DNA of 64,000 nucleotides from Methylobacterium sp. J-030 (GTDB taxonomy: Bacteria > Pseudomonadota > Alphaproteobacteria > Rhizobiales > Beijerinckiaceae): NCBI RefSeq assembly GCF_022829545.1, contig NZ_JAKSYM010000403.1:1-64000 (forward strand). Direction: 5' to 3'. The translations under genes were made by a program, and so were the position numbers. The notes beneath the pieces are model-generated. The model searched no databases and was not told the origin of the DNA. It worked only from the letters and a program-made list of their open reading frames with translations. Positions 45,602 to 54,875 of the stretch are shown here, piece by piece. Position 1 is the first letter of the stretch, and every line of letters starts with the position of its first letter.

Positions 45602-45620
45602 CGGCGGCTGAAAGCCGCCG
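45602..45620. repeat. Hairpin in the 418-base pqqA-mgtE intergenic region
   Basis: A perfect 8-bp stem CGGCGGCT / AGCCGCCG with a 3-base loop. The divergent promoters of pqqA and mgtE should lie in 45470-45887. No known magnesium riboswitch was recognised in the long, very GC-rich mgtE leader, and no convincing coding sequence is present. Confidence 0.5.
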
Positions 45621-45887
45621 ACTCTGCAACCGTAACGGCTTGACGGGCCTTCCGCGCGGGCGCACGACGCAGCCGCGCGACATCGCCCCGGCGGCGCCGC
45701 GCTCCCTTCCAGCAGCGACCCGCGAAGCGACGTGCCCGACCGATCGTGCCTGCCGTGCCCGGCCCCGCGCCGTCGTCCCGCCTGAGCCGCTGAGAGGCCT
45801 GGCCGCGGAGCGCCGACGCAGCGCCCGGTCACGGCCCTGAACCAGGATGACCGGCGCCGCGTCGCCTCGTTACCACGAGGCGAGGCC

Positions 45888-47258
45888 ATGAACGAGATCG
45901 CCCCCTTCGATACGAGCATCGATCCGTCCGTGCTGGCCGCGCGACTGTCGGACGAGCGTGCCCCCGACATCGTGGAGAAGCTGAACGACGAAGCCCCCGA
46001 AGTCGCGGCCGCGATCCTGCTCGGCCTGCCGATGGACCGGGCGGTGGAGGTGCTGGATCAGCCGGAACTCGACTGCGCCGCCGACATCATCGAGATGCTG
46101 CCCCGTGACCGGGTGGCCAGCTACCTCTCGGGCATGTCGGCCGACCGGGTGACCGACGTCTTCCGCGAGATCGAGGAGCCCGGCCGCTCCGACCTCCGCG
46201 CCCGCCTCGACGCCGAGACCCGCGGCGCCGTCGACCGCCTCTCGGCCTACGGCGAGGAGACGGTGGGCTCGCTGATGACCACCGAGTTCGTCACCGTGCC
46301 GGGCACCTGGACGGTGGGCCAGACCCTGGAGCACATCCGCCACGTCGAGAAGACCCGCGAGACGATCTACGCGATCTTCGTGCTCGATCCGCGCACCCGC
46401 GCGCTGACCAAGGCGGTGCCCCTGCGCCGGCTGATCTCGGGGGACCCGAACGACAACGTGCTGAGCGTTGCCCCGGGCCGGCGCCCGCTCGCCGTCTCGC
46501 CGACCGCCAGCCGCGAGGAGGCGGCCCGGCTGATCTCCAAGTACGACCTGCTGGCCCTGCCGGTGGTCGACGCGGTCGGCCACGTCATCGGCATCGTGAC
46601 CGTCGACGACATGATCGACGCCATGATCGAGAAGCAGACGCAGGACGTGCAGCGCTTCGGCGGCATGGAGGCGCTGCCCGAGCCGTACATGGATATCGGC
46701 TTCTTCACGATGATCCGGAAGCGGGCCGGCTGGCTCTGCGCCCTGTTCCTGTCGGAGATGCTCACCGCCTCGGCCATGCAGGGTTTCGAGGGCGAGCTGG
46801 AGAAGGCGATCGTCCTGACGCTGTTCATCCCGCTGATCATGAGCTCGGGGGGCAATTCCGGCAGCCAAGCGACCTCGCTGCTGATCCGGGCGCTGGCGCT
46901 GCACCAGATCCGCCTGCGTGACTGGTGGCGGGTGGCGTTGCGGGAATTGCCGACCGGCATCGTGCTCGGCTCGATCCTCGGGGTGATCGCGGTGATCCGG
47001 ATCGTCGCGTGGCAGAAGCTCGGCTTCTACGATTACGGCGAGCACTGGCCGCTGGTCGCCGCCACCGTGGGGGCGGCGCTGGTCGGGATCGTCACGTTCG
47101 GCTCGCTGTCGGGCTCGATGCTGCCGTTCCTGCTCCAGCGGATCGGCTTCGATCCCGCCACCGCCTCGGCGCCGTTCGTGGCGACGCTGGTCGACGTGAC
47201 CGGGCTTGTGATTTATTTCTCGGTGGCGCTGCTGATTCTGCGCGGGACGCTGCTGTAG
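45888..47258 (+). CDS. mgtE: Magnesium transporter MgtE
   Basis: A homodimeric Mg2+ channel of the inner membrane. The 456-residue product has the N-terminal helical superhelix domain (about 20-130), two CBS domains (about 135-265; SLMTTEFVTVPGTWTV and IGIVTVDDMIDAMI) that sense Mg2+, a plug helix, and five transmembrane helices with the pore motif SSGGNSGSQATSL. The ATG at 45888 follows GAGGCGAGGCC. Full length. Confidence 0.95.
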   Translation: MNEIAPFDTSIDPSVLAARLSDERAPDIVEKLNDEAPEVAAAILLGLPMDRAVEVLDQPELDCAADIIEMLPRDRVASYLSGMSADRVTDVFREIEEPGRSDLRARLDAETRGAVDRLSAYGEETVGSLMTTEFVTVPGTWTVGQTLEHIRHVEKTRETIYAIFVLDPRTRALTKAVPLRRLISGDPNDNVLSVAPGRRPLAVSPTASREEAARLISKYDLLALPVVDAVGHVIGIVTVDDMIDAMIEKQTQDVQRFGGMEALPEPYMDIGFFTMIRKRAGWLCALFLSEMLTASAMQGFEGELEKAIVLTLFIPLIMSSGGNSGSQATSLLIRALALHQIRLRDWWRVALRELPTGIVLGSILGVIAVIRIVAWQKLGFYDYGEHWPLVAATVGAALVGIVTFGSLSGSMLPFLLQRIGFDPATASAPFVATLVDVTGLVIYFSVALLILRGTLL

Positions 47259-47383
47259 GCCCCGCGCTTGAGGCCGGTCGGATCCGTGCTTTTCCCTCAC
47301 CCCTTTGCGGGGGCGGGTGCGCGGCAGTTCGGGCCTGCGCTTCCGGTCAGGGGCTGAGGTGCTGTTCCGTCCGCTCTCCGCCC

Positions 47384-48919
47384 CTAAACCATCCCGGCCA
47401 GCCGCTTCCGCTGCACCTTGCCGTTGGCCGTGCGCGGTAGGGCGTCGAGGAAGCGGATCTCCCGTGGGCGCTTGTAAGCGGCGAGCCGCTCGGCGCACCA
47501 CGCGAGCAGCGCCTCCGGGTCGGGCGTCGCATGCGGCTGCAGCACCACGAAGCCGCAGATGACGGAGACGTCCGCCCGCACGGGCAACTCCGCGACGCCG
47601 ACCTCCGCCACGGAGGGGTGGGCACCCAGCACCACCTCCACCTCGTTGGGCGAGACTCGGTAGCCCATCGCCTTCATCAGGTCGTTGTTGCGGCCCTCGA
47701 ACCAGAGGTAGCCGTCGGCATCGAGCCGGGCGAGGTCGCCGCCGGCGAACCACTCGCCGCGCATTACCTCGGCCTCCTCCGCGGGGCGGTTCCAGTAGCC
47801 GAGCATCAGGGCCGGCTCGGAGCGGTGCACGGCCAGCAGCCCGGTCTCGCCCGCCGGCAGCGGCGCCGGCTCGCCCTCGACCGGAAGGATCGCCACGCGC
47901 CGCCCGGGCTGCGGCTTGCCGGGAGAGCCGGGGCGCACCGGGATGGTGGGGCCGCTGGAGATGTAGGTCGAGATCTCGCTCATCCCGAGCGCTTCGTAGA
48001 GGGGCTTGCCGGTGGCCGCGGTCCAGGCCGCGAGCAGTTCCACCGGGAGCGGTTCGCCCGCCGTGCAGCCGTGGCGCAGGCGCGACAGGTCGTGGGCCTC
48101 GGGGGCGCCGTATTTCAGGATCTGCCGGTAGAGGGTCGGCACGGCGGCGAAGATTGTGGCGCCGTATTCCGCGATCAGCCGCGGCCAGACCGCGGGATCG
48201 CGCGGGCCGTTGTAGAGCACCGCGGTGGCGCCGACCGACCACGGGTCGCTGAGACCCACGCCCAGCGTGTAGGTCCAGTTCATGGTGCCGGCGTGCAGCA
48301 TCACGTCGGATTCGGTCAAGCCCAGCCAGTGGTCGAGCATCGGCCGCCGGCCGTAGGCGGCGCGGTGGGCGTGCAGCACGCCCTTCGGCCGGCTGGTGGT
48401 GCCGGAGGTGTAGATCAGCATCGCCGGATCGTCGGCGGCGGTGTCGGCGTAGGCGGGGAGCGGCGGGCCGGCCTTCAGGGTGGCGACGGCCGCGGAGTCG
48501 AGCAGCCGGCGGTCGCCCAGGGCCTCGGACGCCACGGTGCAGCCGCTGCCCACCACCACCGCGGCGGCGCCCGAGTTCTCCATTAGGAAGGCCGCCTCGC
48601 CCTCCGTGAGAAGCGGCGAGGAGGGCAACGCGACCAAGCCGGCCGCGAGCGCCCCGAAATGCACGAGGACGTAATCGGCCTCGTTGCCCATCCGGATCAT
48701 CACGCGATCGCCCGGCCTGAGGCCGAGCCCGAGCAGCCCCGCCGCGATGCCGCGCACCGCCCGCTCGACCGCGCCGAACGAGAGCCGTTCGGCCGTGCCG
48801 TCACCGACCATCACCAGGGCGGTCTTGTCGGGGCGCAGGCGCGCATTCTCGGCGAGGCAGTACCGCGCCGCGTTGAACCGCGCGGGCGGATGGCGATCGT
48901 CTGGCAGGGTGTCGGACAC
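47384..48919 (-). CDS. Acyl-CoA synthetase (AMP-dependent, benzoate-CoA-ligase-like)
   Basis: A 511-residue adenylate-forming enzyme that activates a carboxylic acid with ATP and CoA. It has the P-loop YTSGTTSRPKGVLHAH, the A5 segment YEALGMSEISTYIS, the A7/A8 segments GEWFAGGDLARLDADGYLWFEGR, and the catalytic Lys in NGKVQRKRL. Similarity is greatest to acetyl/benzoate-type ligases; the acid is unknown. A GTG at 48919 with GGGGAAG upstream is preferred to a GTG at 48934. It stands alone on the minus strand after the rplI terminator. Confidence 0.88.
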   Translation of the reverse strand: MSDTLPDDRHPPARFNAARYCLAENARLRPDKTALVMVGDGTAERLSFGAVERAVRGIAAGLLGLGLRPGDRVMIRMGNEADYVLVHFGALAAGLVALPSSPLLTEGEAAFLMENSGAAAVVVGSGCTVASEALGDRRLLDSAAVATLKAGPPLPAYADTAADDPAMLIYTSGTTSRPKGVLHAHRAAYGRRPMLDHWLGLTESDVMLHAGTMNWTYTLGVGLSDPWSVGATAVLYNGPRDPAVWPRLIAEYGATIFAAVPTLYRQILKYGAPEAHDLSRLRHGCTAGEPLPVELLAAWTAATGKPLYEALGMSEISTYISSGPTIPVRPGSPGKPQPGRRVAILPVEGEPAPLPAGETGLLAVHRSEPALMLGYWNRPAEEAEVMRGEWFAGGDLARLDADGYLWFEGRNNDLMKAMGYRVSPNEVEVVLGAHPSVAEVGVAELPVRADVSVICGFVVLQPHATPDPEALLAWCAERLAAYKRPREIRFLDALPRTANGKVQRKRLAGMV

Positions 48920-48986
48920 CGGGCGCTTCCCCACGGGCGGGCTTTTGACCGGGTTTCCTGCCTGCGCGGGCCTTCGTCAACCGAAA

Positions 48987-49020
48987 GGGGACGGTGACGC
49001 TGCACGGCGCCACCGTCCCC
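48987..49020 (-). terminator. Terminator of the rpsF-rpsR-DUF2232-rplI operon
   Basis: A perfect 10-bp stem GGGGACGGTG / CACCGTCCCC around a 14-base centre, followed on the minus strand by TTTCGGTT. It lies 52 bases after the rplI stop. Confidence 0.8.
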
Positions 49021-49072
49021 CTGGATGTGATCGATCCGCGCGAGCCCGGATCGAGCGGCCGTGCGAAGAGAA

Positions 49073-49645
49073 TCAGCCGCGGTCGTCGGCGCCCTCGCCG
49101 GCATCGGCCAGCGCCTGACCGACCTCCAGGCCGAGATCGTCGAGGTTGAACGCCTCGCGCTCGGTGACCGACTCGCCGCGGGCCTGACGCTCGGCCTCCT
49201 CGGGGCTGCGGGCGACGTTGACGGTGATCTCGACCTCGACCTCGGGGTGCAGCACCACCGGGACCTTGTGAAGGCCGAGCGTCTTGATCGGCTGGTTCAG
49301 GGTGAACTGGCCGCGATCCACGGTAAAGCCCTCCTTCGCGACGACCTCGGCGAGGTCGCGGGTCGAGACGGAGCCGTAGAGCACGCCGGTCTCGCCGGAC
49401 TGGCGGATCAGCACGAAGCTCTGGCCGTTCAGCTTCTCGGCCACCGCCTCGGCGTCTTTCTTGCGGTCGAGGTTGCGGGCCTCGAGCTGGGCGCGCTGGG
49501 CCTCGAAGTGCTTCTTGTTGGTCTCCGTCGCGCGCAGGGCCTTGCCGCGGGCGAGCAGGAAGTTGCGGGCAAAGCCGGGGCGGACGTTCACGGTCTCGCC
49601 CATCTGGCCGAGCTTGGCCACGCGCTCGAGCAGGATCACTTCCAT
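49073..49645 (-). CDS. rplI: 50S ribosomal protein bL9
   Basis: Binds 23S rRNA near the L1 stalk. The 190-residue product starts MEVILLERVAKLGQMGETVN with the N-terminal RNA-binding domain (VRPGFARNFLLARGKALRAT), the long connecting helix (FEAQRAQLEARN) and the C-terminal domain. It is about 40 residues longer than the E. coli protein, with an acidic C-terminal tail usual for the order. Last gene of the S6-S18-DUF2232-L9 operon. Confidence 0.97.
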   Translation of the reverse strand: MEVILLERVAKLGQMGETVNVRPGFARNFLLARGKALRATETNKKHFEAQRAQLEARNLDRKKDAEAVAEKLNGQSFVLIRQSGETGVLYGSVSTRDLAEVVAKEGFTVDRGQFTLNQPIKTLGLHKVPVVLHPEVEVEITVNVARSPEEAERQARGESVTEREAFNLDDLGLEVGQALADAGEGADDRG

Positions 49646-49686
49646 GGTCTTTCTCCTTCAGGTTGTCGGCCTCTCGGGCCGGGGGT

Positions 49687-50739
49687 TCACGGCGCCGGGC
49701 TGTTCTTCGGGCGGTCCTGGGAACGCCGGCGGTCGAGGGCGGTGTCGGCGAGGCCGAACAGGGTGAGGGCGACGAGGGCGATGCCCTGCGTCACGAACAC
49801 GATCAGGTACAGCCCGAACAGCATCAGGGTGCGTCCGGGCCGCCCGCGGGAGCGGTCGTGGAAGGCGGCGAGGCCCTGCAGCGCGAAGGCCGCGCTGAAC
49901 CCGCCCACCAGGGCGACGCCGAGCACGCTCACATAGCCGGGGCCGAGGCACATCAGCAGCGCGGCCCCGAGGGCGGCGAGCGTGATCCGCGGCATGGCGG
50001 TCGACGGGAGATCGGGCCAGGGCCGGGGCAGACGGCCGGAGATCTTCACGATCCGGGCCGAAGCCCAGAGATAGAAGGCGAAGAGCAGAGCCAGCCCGTT
50101 GGCCGCAAACGCCGGCACCACCCGCGCCAGGGCATCGGCCATCTCGCTCCGCGTCACGTCGGCCGGATCGGCATCGGTCCGGGTCTCGGTCTGCGCATCG
50201 GCGTCCGCAGCCGGCGTCCCGCCGGTGCGCTCCGTCCCGGCCAAAGACGCATCGGGGGGGCCGGCGTTGCCGGTCGTGCGGGGGGCAGGCATGCGGGCCT
50301 GCACCAGCGTCTGGGCGAGGCCGCGCAATTGCCGGTCGAAGGCGGCGTGATTTGGCGAGGACAGGACCGCGATGGCGATGAAGGCCAAAGCCGCCGTGGC
50401 GGCGATCCATCCGAGCAGGCGGCCGGTCGGGTACCATTCGAGGCCGCGCGGCGTCTCGCGCCCGAGGAGCGTTAGGTAGGCGAGCCACCACGCGGGCAGG
50501 GCGATGTAGGCGCCGAAGGCGAGGCCCATGAAGGGCGCGATCGCCAGGGCCAGCGCGAGGCTGCCCGCCGCGGCGGCCGCCAGCGCGGCCTTGTGGCTCC
50601 AGCCGAGCCCGACGATCAGGATCGGCAGGGGCGCAACGAGATAGAGCAGGATCGCGAGCGGCGTCGCCTTCAGGAGCACCCCGAACAGGAGTGCCGAGAC
50701 GAGGCCCGCGCCGATACCGATGCCGATATGCTGTGCCAT
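49687..50739 (-). CDS. DUF2232 membrane protein
   Basis: A 350-residue protein with about eight hydrophobic segments and a central hydrophilic loop (about 150-200) rich in Ala, Thr and Asp. The family lies between rpsR and rplI in alphaproteobacteria, exactly as here. It has no established biochemical role and is distantly like the YybS family of Gram-positives. It is cotranscribed with the ribosomal genes, a gap of 41 bases before rplI. Confidence 0.9.
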   Translation of the reverse strand: MAQHIGIGIGAGLVSALLFGVLLKATPLAILLYLVAPLPILIVGLGWSHKAALAAAAAGSLALALAIAPFMGLAFGAYIALPAWWLAYLTLLGRETPRGLEWYPTGRLLGWIAATAALAFIAIAVLSSPNHAAFDRQLRGLAQTLVQARMPAPRTTGNAGPPDASLAGTERTGGTPAADADAQTETRTDADPADVTRSEMADALARVVPAFAANGLALLFAFYLWASARIVKISGRLPRPWPDLPSTAMPRITLAALGAALLMCLGPGYVSVLGVALVGGFSAAFALQGLAAFHDRSRGRPGRTLMLFGLYLIVFVTQGIALVALTLFGLADTALDRRRSQDRPKNSPAP

Positions 50740-50869
50740 GACTTCCGCTGTCCCGCTGCCGCTGCGGCAGGGTTAGAGGCGGCTTCGCGCCCCAACGATC
50801 GGGCGACCTCGGGCCGCCCTCTGCGAGGACCGGCCCGGGCTGATACCGGGCCGGCAGGGTCTTCGTGTC

Positions 50870-51127
50870 TTACTTGATCACGTAGGGCAGCAGGCCGAGG
50901 AAGCGGGCACGCTTGATCGCCTGGGCGAGTTCGCGCTGCTTCTTGGCCGAGACCGCGGTGATCCGCGACGGCACGATCTTGCCGCGCTCGGACACGTAGC
51001 GGGACAGGAGCTTGACGTCCTTGTAATCGATCTTCGGCGCGTTCGCGCCGGAGAACGGGCAGGTCTTGCGACGACGGAAGAAGGGGCGGCGTCCACCGCC
51101 CGCACCAGCACCAGCACCGAATGCCAT
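50870..51127 (-). CDS. rpsR: 30S ribosomal protein bS18
   Basis: An 85-residue basic protein with FFRRRKTCPFSGANAPKIDYKD and the KRARFLGLLPYV ending typical of bS18. It partners bS6 on the platform of the small subunit. The glycine-rich N-terminus (AFGAGAGAGGG) is a local feature. It starts 3 bases after rpsF ends. Confidence 0.97.
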   Translation of the reverse strand: MAFGAGAGAGGGRRPFFRRRKTCPFSGANAPKIDYKDVKLLSRYVSERGKIVPSRITAVSAKKQRELAQAIKRARFLGLLPYVIK

Positions 51128-51130
51128 GGG

Positions 51131-51604
51131 TTAGCCCTCCCCGCCGAAGCTGCGCTCGCCGCGATCACCACGGTCACCGCGATCGCCACGGTCACCCCGG
51201 TCGCCGCCGAAGCCGCCGCCGCCACCGAAGCCCTCGTCGTCGCGACGACGGCCGCGCTCGCGATCCTTGCGGTCGTCACGGTCGCGCTTCTGCATCATGG
51301 CGGACGGCTCCTGGTCGAGTTCCTCGACCCGGACGGTCATGAAGCGCAGCACGTCCTCGGAGATCTGCATCTGGCGCTCCATCTCGGCGATGGCGGCCGG
51401 CGGGGCGTCGATGTTGAGCAGCGCGAAATGCGCCTTGCGGTTCTTCTTGATCCGGTAGGCGAGGGACTTCACGCCCCACATCTCGATCTTCTCGAGACGG
51501 CCACCGTTCTGCTCGATCACACCCTTGTAGGTGTCGATCATCGTCTCGACCTGCTGGGACGTCACGTCCTGCCGGGCCAAGAGCACATGCTCATAGAGAG
51601 GCAT
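51131..51604 (-). CDS. rpsF: 30S ribosomal protein bS6 with a repetitive C-terminal tail
   Basis: A 157-residue product. The first 100 or so residues are the bS6 fold (MPLYEHVLLARQDV, GVKSLAYRIKKNRKAHFALLN). The C-terminal 50 residues are highly charged and glycine rich with five consecutive G-D-R triplets followed by GERSFGGEG. bS6 C-termini vary and are modified with glutamates in E. coli; this tail is probably disordered. First gene of the operon, divergent from pdxJ. Confidence 0.97.
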   Translation of the reverse strand: MPLYEHVLLARQDVTSQQVETMIDTYKGVIEQNGGRLEKIEMWGVKSLAYRIKKNRKAHFALLNIDAPPAAIAEMERQMQISEDVLRFMTVRVEELDQEPSAMMQKRDRDDRKDRERGRRRDDEGFGGGGGFGGDRGDRGDRGDRGDRGERSFGGEG

Positions 51605-51984
51605 ATCGGGCCTTTCATAGTCAAAAGGAGCCCGGCCGCCGGGAGGCGGATGGTTCGGGCCGGTTCATCTCGCGGATCGCTCGGCGCCAAGCCCTTCGAG
51701 CCGATTTTCAGGCCCGAGCGGTTGATCGAAGGCGGAGACACCGGACGACGGGATCTTGACGAGCCCTATGCCGCAAGCGGCACCGTCCGTTCAGCCCCCG
51801 GCCGGAGCGAACGCGAGGGGCGGCGCATAGTCGGTTTTCACCGGGATGGCAAGCCGGTGAGGTTCGGGAATGGAGGCGCTGCGCGGTGCAACATCTGTCA
51901 CGCCGCCTTGCCGGAACGCCAGCACGCCAGCATATCGCGGCCAGGACCCCGGCGCATCGCGCCGACCTTGGGACGAACCAGCGG
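51605..51984. other. Divergent promoter region between rpsF and pdxJ
   Basis: 380 bases without a supported gene. It should contain the promoters of the ribosomal operon (minus) and of the pdxJ-era run (plus); no unambiguous -35/-10 pair was identified. Confidence 0.4.
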
Positions 51985-52734
51985 ATGACCTCCGAAACGC
52001 TGCGCCTCGGCGTCAACATCGATCACGTCGCCACCGTCCGCAACGCCCGCGGCGGCGACTATCCGGACCCGGTGCGGGCCGCGCTCCGCGCGGTCGAGGC
52101 GGGGGCGGACGGCATCACGGCGCATCTGCGCGAGGACCGGCGCCACATCCGCGACGCCGACATCGCGGCGCTCAGGCGCGCTCTGTCCGTCCCGCTCAAC
52201 TTCGAGATGGCGGCCACCGACGAGATGGTGGCGATCGCGCTTGCCACCCGGCCCCACGCCGCCTGCCTCGTCCCGGAGAAGCGCGAGGAGCGCACCACCG
52301 AGGGCGGGCTCGACATCGTCGGCGGGCGCGATCACCTCGCCCCACGCATCCGGGCGCTGGCGGAGGCAGGCATCCGGGTCTCGCTGTTCGTCGAGCCGGA
52401 GCCGGCGGTGATGGAGGCCGCCTGGGCACTGGGGGCGCCGGTGGTCGAGCTGCATACCGGCAGCTACTGCGAGGCGGCGCTGGAGGACGATCCGGCCCGG
52501 ACCGTGCATGAACTCGCTCGCATCCGGCGCGCCGCCGAGCACGGCGCGGGCCTCGGCCTGGAGATCCATGCTGGCCACGGCCTCACCCTCGGCAGCGTCG
52601 GCCCGGTGGCGGCCCTGCCGCAGATCCGGGAGCTGAATATCGGCCATGCGCTGATCGCCGATGCGATCTTCGTCGGACTGTCCCAGGCCGTAGCGGACAT
52701 GCGGGCGGCCATGGACCGCGCCCGGTCCGCATGA
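51985..52734 (+). CDS. pdxJ: Pyridoxine 5'-phosphate synthase
   Basis: Last step of DXP-dependent vitamin B6 synthesis: joins deoxyxylulose 5-phosphate and aminoacetone phosphate. The 249-residue TIM barrel has LGVNIDHVATVRNARG at the start, AHLREDRRHI, NFEMAATDEM, CLVPEKREERTTEGGLD, and HAGHGL. The ATG at 51985 starts MTSETLRLGVN. It overlaps acpS by 4 bases (ATGA). Confidence 0.97.
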   Translation: MTSETLRLGVNIDHVATVRNARGGDYPDPVRAALRAVEAGADGITAHLREDRRHIRDADIAALRRALSVPLNFEMAATDEMVAIALATRPHAACLVPEKREERTTEGGLDIVGGRDHLAPRIRALAEAGIRVSLFVEPEPAVMEAAWALGAPVVELHTGSYCEAALEDDPARTVHELARIRRAAEHGAGLGLEIHAGHGLTLGSVGPVAALPQIRELNIGHALIADAIFVGLSQAVADMRAAMDRARSA

Positions 52735-53141
52735 TCATCGGCATCGGCTCGGATCTCTGCGACATCCGCCGGATCGCCCGGACGCTGGAGCGCCACGGCG
52801 AGCGGTTCACCCATCGGGTGTTCACCGATGGGGAGCGGTCCCGCTGCGATGCGCGCGCGTCCCGGGCGGAGGGCTATGCGAGGCGCTTCGCCGCCAAGGA
52901 GGCCTGTGCCAAGGCGCTCGGCACGGGCTTGAGCGCCGGCGTGTTCTGGCGCGACATGGAGGTGGTGAACCTGCCCTCCGGCCAGCCGACCCTGCGGCTC
53001 GACGGCGGTGCCGCCGCGCGACTCGCGGAGATGCTGCCGCCGGGCCACGCCGCGCACCTGCACGTGAGCCTCACGGACGACCCGCCCCTGGCACAAGCCT
53101 TCGTGATCATCGAGGCGCTGCCCGTGCCGGGCGCCTGCTGA
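52731..53141 (+). CDS. acpS: Holo-[acyl-carrier-protein] synthase
   Basis: Transfers phosphopantetheine from CoA to acyl carrier protein. The 136-residue product has the Mg-binding GIGSDLCDIRRI with Asp8 and FAAKEACAKALGTG with the conserved Glu. It is coupled to pdxJ by a 4-base overlap and precedes lepB, a common alphaproteobacterial order (pdxJ-acpS-lepB-rnc-era). Confidence 0.96.
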   Translation: MIIGIGSDLCDIRRIARTLERHGERFTHRVFTDGERSRCDARASRAEGYARRFAAKEACAKALGTGLSAGVFWRDMEVVNLPSGQPTLRLDGGAAARLAEMLPPGHAAHLHVSLTDDPPLAQAFVIIEALPVPGAC

Positions 53142-53307
53142 GGAGGGACCGCGGATTAGCCGGCCCCCTTCGTGCGTTGCGGGGGGCTCGCGCTTGGTCT
53201 AGACCCGCCGCTCACGGCGGACACGATGGCGGCGTATTCCCCGGGACAACCGCTCTCCGCGCCGCTCCCGAGGCGGCAGACGACGCAATCTCAACTGAAG
53301 ACGGAAC

Positions 53308-54099
53308 GTGCGCGTGGATTACGACGGCAAGCCGCTCAGGAAAACCGCCGAGACCGGCACCTGGGCCAGCATCCGCGAGACCCTCAAGGTCGGCATCCAG
53401 GCGCTGCTCATCGCCCTCGTGGTGCGCACGCTCCTGTTCCAGCCGTTCAACATCCCCTCGGGCTCGCTGGTGCCGACCCTGCTGATCGGCGACTACCTGT
53501 TCGTCTCGAAATACTCCTACGGCTACTCGAAGTACTCGCTGCCGCTCTCTGAATACATCCCGCTCCAGGCCGACGGCCGGATCTGGGCCGCCGAGCCCAA
53601 GCGCGGCGACATCGCGGTGTTCAAGCTGCCCAAGGACAATGCGACCGATTACATCAAGCGCGTGATCGGCCTGCCGGGCGACAAGATCCAGATGATCGAC
53701 GGCGTGCTCAACATCAACGGCAAGGCGGTCAAGCGCGAGCGGATCGCCGATTACGAGACGACCGACCCCTACGGGCAGGACACCAAGGTGCCGCAATACC
53801 TGGAGACGCTGCCCAACGGCGTGGTCCACCGGGTGATCGAGCGCGACGGCGACAATGGCTTCTGGGACAAGACCGAGCTCTACACGGTTCCGCCCGGCCA
53901 CTTCTTCATGATGGGCGACAACCGCGACAACTCCACCGATTCGCGCGATCTCGCCAATGTCGGCTACGTGCCCTTCGCCAACTTCGTGGGCCGGGCCGAG
54001 ATGATCTTCTTCTCGATCGACGAGGGCACGCCGGCGTGGCAGGTCTGGAACTGGCCGGCCCATGTCCGCTGGACGCGCCTGTTCTCGACGATCCATTGA
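53308..54099 (+). CDS. lepB: Signal peptidase I
   Basis: Cleaves signal peptides on the outer face of the inner membrane. The 263-residue product has a single N-terminal transmembrane helix (VGIQALLIALVVRTLLF), the nucleophile Ser53 in IPSGSLVPTL (Leu follows where Met is usual), the general base Lys117 in DYIKRVIGLPGD, and GDNRDNSTDSR. A GTG at 53308 is used as start. Its stop overlaps the probable rnc start. Confidence 0.96.
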   Translation: MRVDYDGKPLRKTAETGTWASIRETLKVGIQALLIALVVRTLLFQPFNIPSGSLVPTLLIGDYLFVSKYSYGYSKYSLPLSEYIPLQADGRIWAAEPKRGDIAVFKLPKDNATDYIKRVIGLPGDKIQMIDGVLNINGKAVKRERIADYETTDPYGQDTKVPQYLETLPNGVVHRVIERDGDNGFWDKTELYTVPPGHFFMMGDNRDNSTDSRDLANVGYVPFANFVGRAEMIFFSIDEGTPAWQVWNWPAHVRWTRLFSTIH

Positions 54100-54875
54100 T
54101 CGGTTTGGACTTGGACGACGCGGCCCAGCCCCGGATCTCGGCGCGGACTCGGCGCGCCCACAAGCCGCGTCCACCGCTCGGCCTGCTGGAGGCGCGGATC
54201 GGGCACAGCTTCGCCGATCAGGGCCTGCTCACCCGCGCGCTGACCCACACCAGCAAGGCCGCGGGCCGCGGTGGCAGCTACCAGCGCCTGGAATTCCTCG
54301 GCGATCGCGTGCTCGGCCTCGCGGTGGCGGACCGCCTCTACGCCGCGTTTCCGGATGCCGACGAGGGCGATCTCTCGCGCCGGCTCGCCGCGCTCGTGCG
54401 GCGGGAGACCTGTGCGGTCGTGGCCGAGGCTTGGGACGTCGGGCCCCACCTGATCCTCGGGCAGGGCGAGGTCATGGGCGGCGGGCGGCGCAACCAGACC
54501 ATTCTGGCCGATGTCTGCGAGGCGATCCTCGGCGCCATCTATCTCGATGCCGGCTTCGACCCCGCCAAGGCCGTGATCGAAGCCCATTTCAATCCGAGCG
54601 AGCCGGTCTCGGCCGCGCGGGGCCGCGACGCCAAATCGACCCTGCAGGAATGGGCGATGGGCCGCGGCCTGCCGATCCCCACCTACGCGGTGGTGGAGCG
54701 TACCGGCCCGGACCACGCGCCGAAGTTCCACATCGCGGTGCAGGTGGAGGGCCTCGCCCCCGGGCTCGGCGAGGGCACATCGAAGCGGATTGCCGAGCAG
54801 GCGGCCGCGCAGGCGCTGTTGGAGAGGGAGGGGATCGGTGCCCTGCCGACGGCGGGGCCGACGGAGACAGCATGA
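54096..54875 (+). CDS. rnc: Ribonuclease III
   Basis: Cuts double-stranded RNA in rRNA and mRNA processing. The product has the catalytic signature RLEFLGDRVLGLAVAD, the second metal-binding site in LADVCEAILGAIYLDAG, and a C-terminal double-stranded-RNA-binding domain (DAKSTLQEWAMGRGLPIPTY). The start is uncertain: the TTG at 54096 overlaps the lepB stop and gives 259 residues; later TTG codons at 54105 and 54111 are possible. Its stop overlaps the era start (ATGA). Confidence 0.95.
   Translation: MIGLDLDDAAQPRISARTRRAHKPRPPLGLLEARIGHSFADQGLLTRALTHTSKAAGRGGSYQRLEFLGDRVLGLAVADRLYAAFPDADEGDLSRRLAALVRRETCAVVAEAWDVGPHLILGQGEVMGGGRRNQTILADVCEAILGAIYLDAGFDPAKAVIEAHFNPSEPVSAARGRDAKSTLQEWAMGRGLPIPTYAVVERTGPDHAPKFHIAVQVEGLAPGLGEGTSKRIAEQAAAQALLEREGIGALPTAGPTETA

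Noticed and set aside
45565..45840. 91-codon plus-strand frame in the mgtE leader
   Set aside because: Arg/Ala/Pro-rich translation typical of non-coding GC-rich DNA, with no ribosome binding site.
45541..45887. Known magnesium or manganese riboswitch before mgtE
   Set aside because: The conserved core sequences of the M-box and yybP-ykoY classes were not found; only a generic hairpin is visible.
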